64,000 nucleotides of DNA from IMG/VR virus record IMGVR_UViG_3300042988_000771, positions 1 through 64,000 of that record; one strand, given 5' to 3'. The notes beneath the pieces were generated by a model. It saw only the letters and a program-made list of their open reading frames with translations. It did not search any database and was not told the DNA's origin. This stretch comes from a virus. Every line of letters starts with the position of its first letter. The stretch's first letter is position 1. A program made the position numbers and the translations under genes. Shown here one piece after another: positions 26,341 through 32,709 of the stretch.

Positions 26341-26625
26341 CTGCGACGCCCTCCACCGGGCCATCTCGGCGTCATGACGACGCCCAGCAGCGAGATCCTT
26401 GTTGCTCTGCTCCACGCGTGCTGCACGCGTGGACGCAGCGTTGGCGTTCACCCTGCGCAGCTGATTGCGTCCCGCCTTGGTGGTGCGGGGGAAGTGGGTG
26501 GTCAGGTAGCGCTTGACGGGGTTGGCCCCAAAGCCCGCCCTGAAGTTGTTCTTGGCCGCTACGGCTGCTGGCTGGAACAGTCCCTTGGAGATGTCCCCGC
26601 GCTCTACCCCGAATGCGTCTCTCAT
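26338..26625 (-). CDS. Small Arg-rich protein with N-terminal DAFGV tag
   Basis: 95 aa beginning MRDAFGVERGDISKG, the longest tag match with the trailing Ile-Ser-Lys-Gly. The remainder is highly basic (Arg, Lys) with Asn and Ala, and likely helical; it could bind DNA. It is the first gene of the tagged cluster in transcription order. The start is preceded by GGGAGG in an intercistronic element that recurs at two other places here. Confidence 0.74.
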   Translation of the reverse strand: MRDAFGVERGDISKGLFQPAAVAAKNNFRAGFGANPVKRYLTTHFPRTTKAGRNQLRRVNANAASTRAARVEQSNKDLAAGRRHDAEMARWRASQ

Positions 26626-26655
26626 AGCTCTATCCTCCCAGCGACGTCACGCAGG
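26626..26655 (-). repeat. Intercistronic element, copy B
   Basis: Minus strand: AGCCCTGCGTGACG then TCGCTGGGAGGATAGAGCT before an ATG. Its first part encodes the last residues and TGA stop of the zinc protein gene. Confidence 0.45.
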
Positions 26656-27066
26656 GCTGTCGAACATGGCGGTGCGGACGTTCATGGGCTTGGCGAAGGG
26701 CTCGGGTGGCTCGGGGATGGAGATGTCATCGACCACGCTCATGTAGTTCTTCTTGTAGGCGATGGCCCACTGGTCCCAGCCGTCGGGGATGGGCCTCTTG
26801 CCGATCCAGCACGGCTCACCATTGTGGGCAACCACGAAGTCCTCGTTGAGGGTGTACTCCCCGACCCCTGCCTTGGCTGTCCCTGAGCCATAGCGCTGGG
26901 GGTTGAACCTCCAGTCCTCGGGGATGGAGTCGATGATCTCCTGCGCTGTTGCAGTGTGCCTGTGCTCCCTGCGCCACTCTTTGGCAGCGTCTGCTTCCTT
27001 CACCGGGTTGTACCCAGTGGGGGTGTACTCGAAGTGTGCCCCACAGGAGCAGGTCTCCTTGATCAT
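26647..27066 (-). CDS. Small zinc-binding protein of unknown function
   Basis: 139 aa. N-terminal CSCGAHFEY and EWRREHRHT provide Cys and His residues of a small zinc finger, a pattern common in actinophage proteins. The middle has WRFNPQRYG and a YTLNEDFVVAHNGEPCW segment; the end is Pro-rich. The ATG overlaps the stop of the tiny membrane gene upstream. No function assigned. Confidence 0.6.
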   Translation of the reverse strand: MIKETCSCGAHFEYTPTGYNPVKEADAAKEWRREHRHTATAQEIIDSIPEDWRFNPQRYGSGTAKAGVGEYTLNEDFVVAHNGEPCWIGKRPIPDGWDQWAIAYKKNYMSVVDDISIPEPPEPFAKPMNVRTAMFDSPA

Positions 27067-27164
27067 CTCCACCCCACCTCGTGCAGCCCTACGACCATCG
27101 CGATGAGGGCCAGCAGGCTCAGCCCGATCACGAAGGAGAGGAACGTCCCTGTGCTGTCCTTCAT
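27063..27164 (-). CDS. Tiny single-pass membrane protein
   Basis: 33 aa, MKDSTGTFL start, with one membrane helix of about residues 8-27 (FLSFVIGLSLLALIAMVVGL) and a short tail HEVGWR. ATGA overlaps at both ends tie it to its neighbours, which is the main support. Could be a lysis regulator or exclusion peptide, but nothing in the sequence decides this. Confidence 0.5.
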   Translation of the reverse strand: MKDSTGTFLSFVIGLSLLALIAMVVGLHEVGWR

Positions 27165-27469
27165 CTGGTCGGCTCCGGTTCCATCACGTCGTATCGGCAG
27201 TAGAAGCAGGCGCAGGTGCGCTCATGGGAGTTGACCCACTGGATGGGGGCGTTGCGCTGGGCAGTGCAGGAGGGCAGATGGCGGAAGTCCCTATCCCCAC
27301 AGGTAGGGCAGGTTCGCTCCTCCTCGGTGTACTCCTTGATCTCGTCAAGGATGACGAAGTGTGGGCGCATCCCGTTGATCCTCTGCCGCTTGATGTTCTT
27401 GATCTTGCCCTTCTTGGTCACCCGCAGCCCGAAGGCGCGGTAGACATCCTCCTCGCGAAAGAAGGTCAT
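27161..27469 (-). CDS. Cys-rich zinc-binding protein
   Basis: 102 aa. Four Cys groups: CPTCGD, a single Cys in LPSCTA, and CACFYCRYD, enough for two zinc sites. The N-terminal half is Lys/Arg-rich (GLRVTKKGKIKNIKRQR) and then PHFVILDEIKEYTEEE. May bind nucleic acid or a host protein. Overlaps the Acb2-like gene by 4 nt. Confidence 0.6.
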   Translation of the reverse strand: MTFFREEDVYRAFGLRVTKKGKIKNIKRQRINGMRPHFVILDEIKEYTEEERTCPTCGDRDFRHLPSCTAQRNAPIQWVNSHERTCACFYCRYDVMEPEPTR

Positions 27470-27702
27470 GCGTACTTCCCCTTCGGCTCAGGGTCACGGG
27501 CAATGGCAGCGTTCCCCCAGAACATGGCCTCCTCCAACTTGGTGATCGCGAGGCTCTTCTCCCGCCCATCGGGCAGGGAGGAGTCCATGATCCGCGCCAG
27601 GGCCAGGCAGGTGGTCCTCATGGTCTCGTGCTTCTGGACGATCACCTCGTCCTTGGGCGGGTGGTATCCGAAGCGGTTGATGAGGTCCTTGTCCCCGATC
27701 AT
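27466..27702 (-). CDS. Acb2/Tad1-like cyclic-nucleotide sponge (anti-CBASS/anti-Thoeris family)
   Basis: 78 aa from an ATG in ATGA overlap. The chain has the hallmarks of the Acb2/Tad1 hairpin domain: an N-terminal INRFGYHPPKDE loop, a first helix (MRTTCLALARIMD), then PDGREKSLAITKLEEAMFW and GNAAIARD, matching the family pattern of Pro-rich loop, helix, S/G-REK-S/A-LA-T-L-E and W-x-NA-A-IAR. Known members form hexamers that bind cyclic di- or trinucleotides or gcADPR and so block CBASS or Thoeris defence. Family membership is read from memory; ligand unknown. Confidence 0.68.
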   Translation of the reverse strand: MIGDKDLINRFGYHPPKDEVIVQKHETMRTTCLALARIMDSSLPDGREKSLAITKLEEAMFWGNAAIARDPEPKGKYA

Positions 27703-27950
27703 GAGCCCTCCATCCAGCGAATGTGCTCCGAGCGCCTCTGGCGCTCCTGGTCCTCGCGCATCTGGGCCACTCCATCCCTGACCAGCCCATCGAGCCTGTC
27801 CAGACCTGAATAGTCGTGGGTGTAGGTCTTCTTGAGCGCTTCGCGCTCCAGCTTCCTGGAAGCCCTGATCTCCACGATGGTCATGTGGATGCCGGTGTAG
27901 GCCAATGCCCCCAGCAGCGCCCACAGGCTGTACTCGGCTATCTGCTGCAT
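27699..27950 (-). CDS. Single-pass membrane protein with charged helical tail
   Basis: 83 aa. One membrane helix of about residues 7-27 (YSLWALLGALAYTGIHMTIV), followed by a Lys/Arg/Glu-rich coiled-coil-like tail with two acidic clusters. Could be a Rz-like spanin component or a small anchor; it lacks a lipobox. ATG start overlaps the stop of the preceding zinc-finger peptide by one base. Confidence 0.55.
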   Translation of the reverse strand: MQQIAEYSLWALLGALAYTGIHMTIVEIRASRKLEREALKKTYTHDYSGLDRLDGLVRDGVAQMREDQERQRRSEHIRWMEGS

Positions 27951-28048
27951 CAGTCCTCATCCTCATCGTGTTGGGTCTGGAGGTGCTCGTAGTACTTGCC
28001 CGCAGGCACGCAGGTGTTGCAGTGGGAGCAGACGACGGTGGCGTTCAT
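27950..28048 (-). CDS. Tiny C2H2-like zinc-finger protein
   Basis: 32 aa. CSHCNTC near residues 7-13, then YYEHLQTQH near 20-28 make a C2H2-type finger in almost the minimal size, with an acidic DEDED tail. ATGA overlap with the upstream gene supports translation. It probably binds DNA or a protein; no target visible. Confidence 0.55.
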   Translation of the reverse strand: MNATVVCSHCNTCVPAGKYYEHLQTQHDEDED

Positions 28049-28299
28049 GACTCCTCGCGGAAGTTGCTGGCATTGCGCATGAGCCTGTTCCGCAGAGTGT
28101 CCCCCATGCTCACCACCATGCCAAGGGCTTCGGTGGGCGTGAGCGACTTGGAGGTCATCTCCCGGTACCTGACCTCCCCTTCGGGGTTCAGGCACTTGAC
28201 CACCAGCACGTATTCCAGAGGAGTCCAGCCCTTCCCGAGGTTGAAGAACCCCATCGAATCTCGGGGGATTGCATCCTCAGGTTTTGGCTGTGGCTTCAC
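28045..28299 (-). CDS. Conserved small phage protein of unknown function
   Basis: 84 aa, GTG start in GTGA overlap. Pattern IPRDSMGFFNL, GWTPLEYVLVVKCLNPEG, REMTSKSL and LGMVVSMGDTLR; I have seen similar small proteins in actinophages but know no function. Alpha/beta layout, no Cys pairs. Located between the TerS-like gene and a zinc-finger peptide. Confidence 0.55.
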   Translation of the reverse strand: MKPQPKPEDAIPRDSMGFFNLGKGWTPLEYVLVVKCLNPEGEVRYREMTSKSLTPTEALGMVVSMGDTLRNRLMRNASNFREES

Positions 28300-28760
28300 T
28301 CTGACTGCCCGCCATTCACCAACTGGAGCGAGCGAATGAAGTCCTGTGTGTCCCCCTGCACGACGACAGTGTTGTGGTTGACGGTCCCATTGCCCTGGGC
28401 GATGAGTTCGAGTCCCAGCAGCTTGGCGCGGTGGGCCATGACCCGCAGCACGCTGTCCACGGCCTTGGTGTCCCCGTCCATGGCGGCATCCCACACCGCG
28501 CTCTGGAGGGCATCGAGGCGAGCCATCTCGATGCCGAGGACTTCCTCCCGCTTCGCCATGTCCATCTGGACGGCCGCGCGGGTGATGTACTGGCGCACCT
28601 CGACTTGAGCGGTCTTGCCGTTGGCGTAGCCGAGGACCTTGGCCACTTCCTCCCAGTCCTTGCCCCCGAGGTGCATCTGGTAGGCCTGGTACGCGTTGTC
28701 CTGGACGGAGCCGCGGATGGCCAGCCCGTCCTCACGCATCGCGACGTCGGATCGACTCAT
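28296..28760 (-). CDS. Terminase small-subunit-like DNA-binding protein
   Basis: 154 aa. Starts with an HTH-type region (AYQMHLGGKDWEEVAKVLGY), followed by long helices and MARLDALQSAVWDAAMDGD then MAHRAKLLGLELI. The order HTH, helix, RLD-x-L-x-x-x-W-x-A-x-x-GD and RA-x-LLGL is that of phage small terminase subunits, which recognise the packaging site. TerL is 13 kb downstream on the same strand, so the two are not adjacent; an HTH regulator is the alternative. Confidence 0.5.
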   Translation of the reverse strand: MSRSDVAMREDGLAIRGSVQDNAYQAYQMHLGGKDWEEVAKVLGYANGKTAQVEVRQYITRAAVQMDMAKREEVLGIEMARLDALQSAVWDAAMDGDTKAVDSVLRVMAHRAKLLGLELIAQGNGTVNHNTVVVQGDTQDFIRSLQLVNGGQSE

Positions 28761-29163
28761 ACTTCTTCTCCCTCCCCTCCAGGTAGTCCTGCACCACTTC
28801 GATGATGGTGACCTCCCCCAAGTCTACGAGGGCGAGGATGCGTCCCCGTGTCCTCTTGGATGTCCCCGCCCATATTCCGTGACGTTCCGGTGTGGTCAGG
28901 GCATGGGTCAGGCACTGGACAAAAACGGGGCAGGAACGACAGAACTCCTTGACCTCACGGATCTTGGTGATGGTCAAGGAGGTCCTGGTGGTGTAGCCGT
29001 CCTCCTCCGGGTCCTTCTCCCCGAAGAACATGTCGTCGGGCTTCTCCACGGTGCGGCACTTGGCGTTCTCGTGCCACTCGGGCATCAGGTTGCGGCGGAT
29101 CACCTGCTCGGTGACCACGGCCTCGGGGTAGGTCTGGGTGGTGACGAGCAGGTCAGCCCGCAC
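28732..29163 (-). CDS. WhiB-family Fe-S transcription regulator
   Basis: 143 aa from the GTG at 29163 (GGAG 9 nt upstream, overlapping the RuvC-like stop); an ATG at 29178 lacks a ribosome site. WHENAKC gives the first Cys, EFCRSCPVFVQC the C-x2-C-x5-C set that binds a 4Fe-4S cluster, and GIWAGTSKRTR the turn and basic DNA-binding end, with Ala replacing the usual second Gly of GxWGG. WhiB proteins bind sigma-A and exist only in Actinobacteria and their phages; phage copies can repress host WhiB2 or block superinfection. Confidence 0.85.
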   Translation of the reverse strand: MRADLLVTTQTYPEAVVTEQVIRRNLMPEWHENAKCRTVEKPDDMFFGEKDPEEDGYTTRTSLTITKIREVKEFCRSCPVFVQCLTHALTTPERHGIWAGTSKRTRGRILALVDLGEVTIIEVVQDYLEGREKKYESIRRRDA

Positions 29164-29608
29164 CCAGACTCGCTCCATAGAGCGCGATGCAGGTGGCGTC
29201 GATGTAGTTCTGATTACCGGCACAAGCCTCAAAGTGGGCCGGATGGCGACGCTTGAGCCACCGAGCGACGAGGTCCTTTGAGGCTGACCCATTGCCTACC
29301 GTCCCGAGCTTCCACGTGGATACGGGGACGAGGGTGGCCGGTGTAGAGCAAGCCACAACGCCACTGACCTGCGATAGGTGGAGGAAAGTCTGGAGGTTGC
29401 GAGCGCCTGCCAGCGGGGGTTCTTCCGCCCACCAGGTACCAGCGGGCGGGAACTGCTGAAGCCAGGCTCTAAGGGCAGAGAGCTCAACGCATCGGTCCTG
29501 CTTGTGGATACGGAGGCTGCTATGGGAGTAGAGATCCAGGCGCCCGTCATCAAGGCGGGCAACGTAGAGGCTCCGTACTCCAAGGTCCACTCCCCAGATG
29601 GCGGTCAT
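29153..29608 (-). CDS. RuvC-like Holliday-junction resolvase
   Basis: 151 aa. RNase H-fold layout: strand IWGVDLGVRS with the first catalytic Asp, a WWAEEPPLAGAR segment with a catalytic Glu near residues 60-64, a helix, and the end NQNYIDATCIALYGASL with the final Asp. This is the RuvC/YqgF pattern of phage resolvases that cut branched DNA before packaging. Slightly short compared with E. coli RuvC (173 aa), as phage members usually are. Confidence 0.7.
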   Translation of the reverse strand: MTAIWGVDLGVRSLYVARLDDGRLDLYSHSSLRIHKQDRCVELSALRAWLQQFPPAGTWWAEEPPLAGARNLQTFLHLSQVSGVVACSTPATLVPVSTWKLGTVGNGSASKDLVARWLKRRHPAHFEACAGNQNYIDATCIALYGASLGAG

Positions 29609-29640
29609 CTTGGGACGGACTGTAACGCACTCTCAGGCTT

Positions 29641-29856
29641 TTAGTCCTCTTCAGGAAGCGGCGCGTCCCAGTTCTCGCGCTCATGACGATCGTCACGGCC
29701 CTCCACCCGATCGCGCTCCCGCACGCGGATGTTGACCCGACGCTCGTACTTGCGCTCCTTGGCCGCAGGTCCCCATTTGTAGTTGGCCCACAGGCCGATG
29801 GCCGTGGCGATGGCCCCCGCCAGCACGGCTATCGCGCTATCAAGACCTGGCGACAT
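29641..29856 (-). CDS. Small membrane protein with charged tail
   Basis: 71 aa; one hydrophobic helix of about residues 5-24 (LDSAIAVLAGAIATAIGLWA), then a very charged Arg/Glu/Asp tail. Size and shape fit a type III-like holin or an antiholin, but the true holin candidate lies at 16.4 kb. Overlaps the upstream membrane gene by 16 nt. Confidence 0.5.
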   Translation of the reverse strand: MSPGLDSAIAVLAGAIATAIGLWANYKWGPAAKERKYERRVNIRVRERDRVEGRDDRHERENWDAPLPEED

Positions 29857-30223
29857 TTAGACGCTCCCTCTGGCGGGCATGGCCCTCCTTGACGTAGGAG
29901 CCTATGGCGATGACCCCCACCGCCAGCCCCAGCCACACCCCTATGGCATCCCAGCCGTGGTCCACCCCGATGAACACGCTTCTGGTCACGGTCGTGAAGC
30001 CGGTGAGGATGAACCCCACCGAGAGCATCCGGGAGTTGTTGACCGCCCATCCTGCGGTGATGGACACCAGTGCCACCGAGGCGAAGGCGATGAGCAGGTC
30101 GGACAGGAAGAGGTTCTCGATCACGTCGATGTGGAAGAGGTTGAACGCGAGGATTCCGAGCAGGTAGAGGCTCAATCCCAGCCCAACCGGGTGCCAGCCG
30201 CGCTTGTTGATGAACCTGATCAT
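29840..30223 (-). CDS. Four-helix membrane protein
   Basis: 127 aa with about four predicted membrane helices (residues 14-30, 42-62, 67-85 and 95-112) and short loops; ends with a basic tail HARQRERLN. No family recognised. Next to another membrane gene, so the two may act together in lysis or membrane modification. Confidence 0.52.
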   Translation of the reverse strand: MIRFINKRGWHPVGLGLSLYLLGILAFNLFHIDVIENLFLSDLLIAFASVALVSITAGWAVNNSRMLSVGFILTGFTTVTRSVFIGVDHGWDAIGVWLGLAVGVIAIGSYVKEGHARQRERLNVARS

Positions 30224-30265
30224 GCCTGCTCCATGGTCCTATTGTCCCCCGAGCGTCTACCGTCC

Positions 30266-30493
30266 CTACAGGCTCAGGAAGCCCCACGACTCCACCAGGG
30301 GAGGCGGAGGGGGAACGGGGTCGAACAGGAAGCTCGTCAGCATGGCCTGCACCCCGACCCCGGTGTAGGTGGTCGCTGACGCTGAGGGGAACCCTGACCC
30401 GCTGAAGATGTGGAAGCGCTGGCCCCCGTAGAAGCGCATGGGGTAGCCATCGACGTCCAGCGGCCCCAGGTGCCTGGGCGAGACGATGCTCAT
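30266..30493 (-). CDS. Small virion-region protein with poly-Pro segment
   Basis: 75 aa, ATG overlapping the upstream stop. MSIVSPRHLGPLDVDGYPMR opening, a SGSGFPSAS loop, then a PPPPP stretch before LVESWGFLSL. Lies right after two paralogous structural genes, so may be a fibre accessory. Function unknown. Confidence 0.5.
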   Translation of the reverse strand: MSIVSPRHLGPLDVDGYPMRFYGGQRFHIFSGSGFPSASATTYTGVGVQAMLTSFLFDPVPPPPPLVESWGFLSL

Positions 30494-31290
30494 CAGCCGT
30501 TCGCAATCTCGAACAGGGCGTTCAGCCCCGCTGATGTCGCCGCGCTGGCCACCCACAGCGCGGTGTCCTGATGGACCGGCATCAGACCGGTCTCGAAGAG
30601 GTCGTAGAAGCGCTCCTCGGGGATGGTCCATGACATGGTGGGGAACAGTGGCAGTTTCCTGAGCACCCAGACGTTGAACGATCCTGTGGTGAGCGAGGTG
30701 CCGACGATGGTGATGTTCTGGACCGACTGCACCCCGGTGTCGCCTGACTGGAGGGTGAAGTAGTTCACGTATCCCGCCGCCCTGCCGGACATGCCTGTCT
30801 GGCTCGTCACCCGGCCTGCCGTCCCGTCCTGATTGGTGTAGCCCACGGTCACCGCCGACGTCCCAGACGAGGTGGCCTCACAGACCTCCCACGCCAGCAC
30901 CGTGTTGGTGTAGTCGGAGTTGGGGATGCGTCCTGAGTAGGACGGCTGGCTGGCGAGCGTGAAGGTCTGCACGGTCAGGTGGGACAGCGCTCCCACGCCG
31001 AACACCGCGTCGTAGATGGTCACCAGCCCCTGGCCCGACTGGGCTACCTGAAGGCTGGCCAGGTACCCCGTCGCCCCTGCCCCGAAGGTGTCGATGTGGG
31101 GGAAGCCAGCAGTGTCACCCGTGGGCACGATGCCCGTCGTCGTGTTGCCAAGCGTCAGGCCTGCCGACGATGCCGCCAGAGCCGTGGGGTATCCGACCTG
31201 AACTCGCGGCCCTGTGCCTTGCAGGATCTTCTGGTAGGAAAGAACCTGCGTCGGCGCAGACCGCAACTGCTCCAAGGTCGTGATCGCCAT
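30493..31290 (-). CDS. Structural protein, paralogue of the upstream gene
   Basis: 265 aa. Shares with the upstream 269-aa protein the same order of motifs: MAIT start, GNTTTGIVPTGDTAGFP then IDTFGAGATGYLASL, SGRIPNSDYTN, VGYTNQDGTAGRVT, GDTGVQSVQNI and a LFEIAN end. Thr/Ser/Gly-rich and all-beta. Such proteins probably form trimers or decorate the particle. The start codon overlaps the upstream stop (TAATG). Confidence 0.65.
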   Translation of the reverse strand: MAITTLEQLRSAPTQVLSYQKILQGTGPRVQVGYPTALAASSAGLTLGNTTTGIVPTGDTAGFPHIDTFGAGATGYLASLQVAQSGQGLVTIYDAVFGVGALSHLTVQTFTLASQPSYSGRIPNSDYTNTVLAWEVCEATSSGTSAVTVGYTNQDGTAGRVTSQTGMSGRAAGYVNYFTLQSGDTGVQSVQNITIVGTSLTTGSFNVWVLRKLPLFPTMSWTIPEERFYDLFETGLMPVHQDTALWVASAATSAGLNALFEIANG

Positions 31291-32099
31291 TACAGGTTCG
31301 CAATCTCCAGCTGACAGTCCACCGTTCCGCTGGAGGTGGAGTCGGGGATCATGCACACCAGCAGCGCCGAGTCCGCGTAGACGATGGGCAGCCCCGTCTT
31401 GTCCAGCCCGTGGATGTCCTGGAAGTTGGCTGCTGGCACGCGCCCCGTCCACAGCGGACGCATGACGTTGATGTTGAAGGCACCCGTAGCCGCAGCAGTG
31501 CCGCCCACGACGATGGTCTGGATCGACTGGACACCCGAGTCGCCCGCCTGAAGGGGCAGTTCGACCCAGCGCCCGATCACGAAGCCCGACAGGGAGGCCG
31601 TGGTGCCCGAGGTCCGTCCCGTCGTGCCCGCCTGGTTGGTGTAGGTGACGTAGACCGTCGTCGCGCTCGAAGCCAGCGTGGTCGTGACCTCAAGGAAGAT
31701 CCTCAGCCCCGTGTAGTCGGAGTTGGGGACGCGGGAGGAGAACGAGGGGACCGAGGCCAGCGTGATCGTGCGGGTGGGGGTGGTGGCGTGCGCTCCGCAG
31801 GAGAACAGCCGGTCCCACACCTCAAGCCTGCCTGCCACGCTCCCGCTGAAGTTGATCCGCGACAGGTAGCCGGTGGCGCTCCCTCCGAACGCGTTGATGA
31901 CCGGGTATCCCGCCGTGGCATCGGTGGGGACCACGCCGTTGGCGGTGTTGCCCGCCGACAGCGTGCCCGCGCCGGGGTTGCCCGCCTTGTCGAAGGATGA
32001 GCAGCGGTTGGCTGCCACGACGGTGGTCGTCGCCGTCTTCACGTACGGGATGATCTGCTTCGATGACGCGATGTAGTCATCGACGGACGTGATGGCCAT
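31290..32099 (-). CDS. Structural protein, paralogue of the downstream gene
   Basis: 269 aa. Motif order as in its neighbour: MAIT, GNTANGVVPTDATAGYP, INAFGGSATGYLSRI, SRVPNSDYTG, VTYTNQAGTTGRTSG, GDSGVQSIQTI, ending QLEIANL. The pair is an evident tandem duplication with about one third identical residues by eye. Likely capsid decoration or tail proteins; I do not know the family name. Confidence 0.65.
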   Translation of the reverse strand: MAITSVDDYIASSKQIIPYVKTATTTVVAANRCSSFDKAGNPGAGTLSAGNTANGVVPTDATAGYPVINAFGGSATGYLSRINFSGSVAGRLEVWDRLFSCGAHATTPTRTITLASVPSFSSRVPNSDYTGLRIFLEVTTTLASSATTVYVTYTNQAGTTGRTSGTTASLSGFVIGRWVELPLQAGDSGVQSIQTIVVGGTAAATGAFNINVMRPLWTGRVPAANFQDIHGLDKTGLPIVYADSALLVCMIPDSTSSGTVDCQLEIANL

Positions 32100-32122
32100 T
32101 TACATCTCCTCCAAGGGGTTGC

Positions 32123-32347
32123 TCACATCAACTCCGGCATGACGTAGATGCAGGCGTTCAGGGCGTTCATGGCGGCCAACTGGACCTCCATGCTCGGGTC
32201 GGTGGACAGGATGTTGTACATATCATCCCGCCCAGCGGACTTGGCGGCGACGATCTTGGCGCACTGGAAGCAGGTTGCCGTCTCATACAGCCCGCAGGTG
32301 ACTCCGTGAGTGGAGTGGCCGCACTCGGCCAGGTGTGGGTAGGGCAT
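32123..32347 (-). CDS. Small Cys/His-rich protein
   Basis: 74 aa. CGHSTHGVTCG and CFQCAK supply four Cys and two His, a likely zinc knuckle, followed by a helical half (MEVQLAAMNALNACIY). Lies between FN3-domain and decoration-like genes, unusual for a zinc protein. No function assigned. Confidence 0.52.
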   Translation of the reverse strand: MPYPHLAECGHSTHGVTCGLYETATCFQCAKIVAAKSAGRDDMYNILSTDPSMEVQLAAMNALNACIYVMPELM

Positions 32348-32355
32348 GTGATCTC

Positions 32356-32709
32356 CTAAGGCTGGAACGTCACGTAACTAGACCAAGCGCCAGCGCCTAT
32401 CGCGTTGACTGCCCGAAGGCGGAAGTCGTGAGGGTCGCTGGAGCCGTCCATCATCGCAACGTCAGCGAGTGAACCGCTGACAGGACCGAACGATCCAGAA
32501 GTAGGGCTGAACGTCTGATTGGTCGCCTCCCACTCGTATCCGGTGATCGCTGATCCGCCGTTGCCGGGGACCGTCCATGTGATCGCCAGCCACCAGCCGC
32601 CAGCGTCCTCCCACGTGTTTCCCCAGTCGACAGCGAGATTGGTGACCTGATCGGGAACTGTGGCGACAACCTGCATCAAGAACGGGTTGATCAGGAGGTT
32701 CCCGCTCAT
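32356..32709 (-). CDS. Fibronectin type III-domain virion protein
   Basis: 117 aa; either GTG 32712 or ATG 32709 can start it. PDQVTNLAVDWG opening, WWLAITWTVPGNGGSAITGYEW, then FRLRAVNAIGAGAWSSYVTF, the classic FN3 strand set (B, C, F, G with the Y-x-x-R/x-A-x-N-x-x-G signature). FN3 domains decorate phage virions and help in cell-surface binding. Single domain, at the end of the fibre cluster. Confidence 0.7.
   Translation of the reverse strand: MSGNLLINPFLMQVVATVPDQVTNLAVDWGNTWEDAGGWWLAITWTVPGNGGSAITGYEWEATNQTFSPTSGSFGPVSGSLADVAMMDGSSDPHDFRLRAVNAIGAGAWSSYVTFQP

Noticed and set aside
29164-29178. ATG 29178 as the start of the WhiB gene
   Set aside because: No ribos site precedes it, whereas the GTG at 29163 has GGAG at a suitable distance; the choice remains uncertain.
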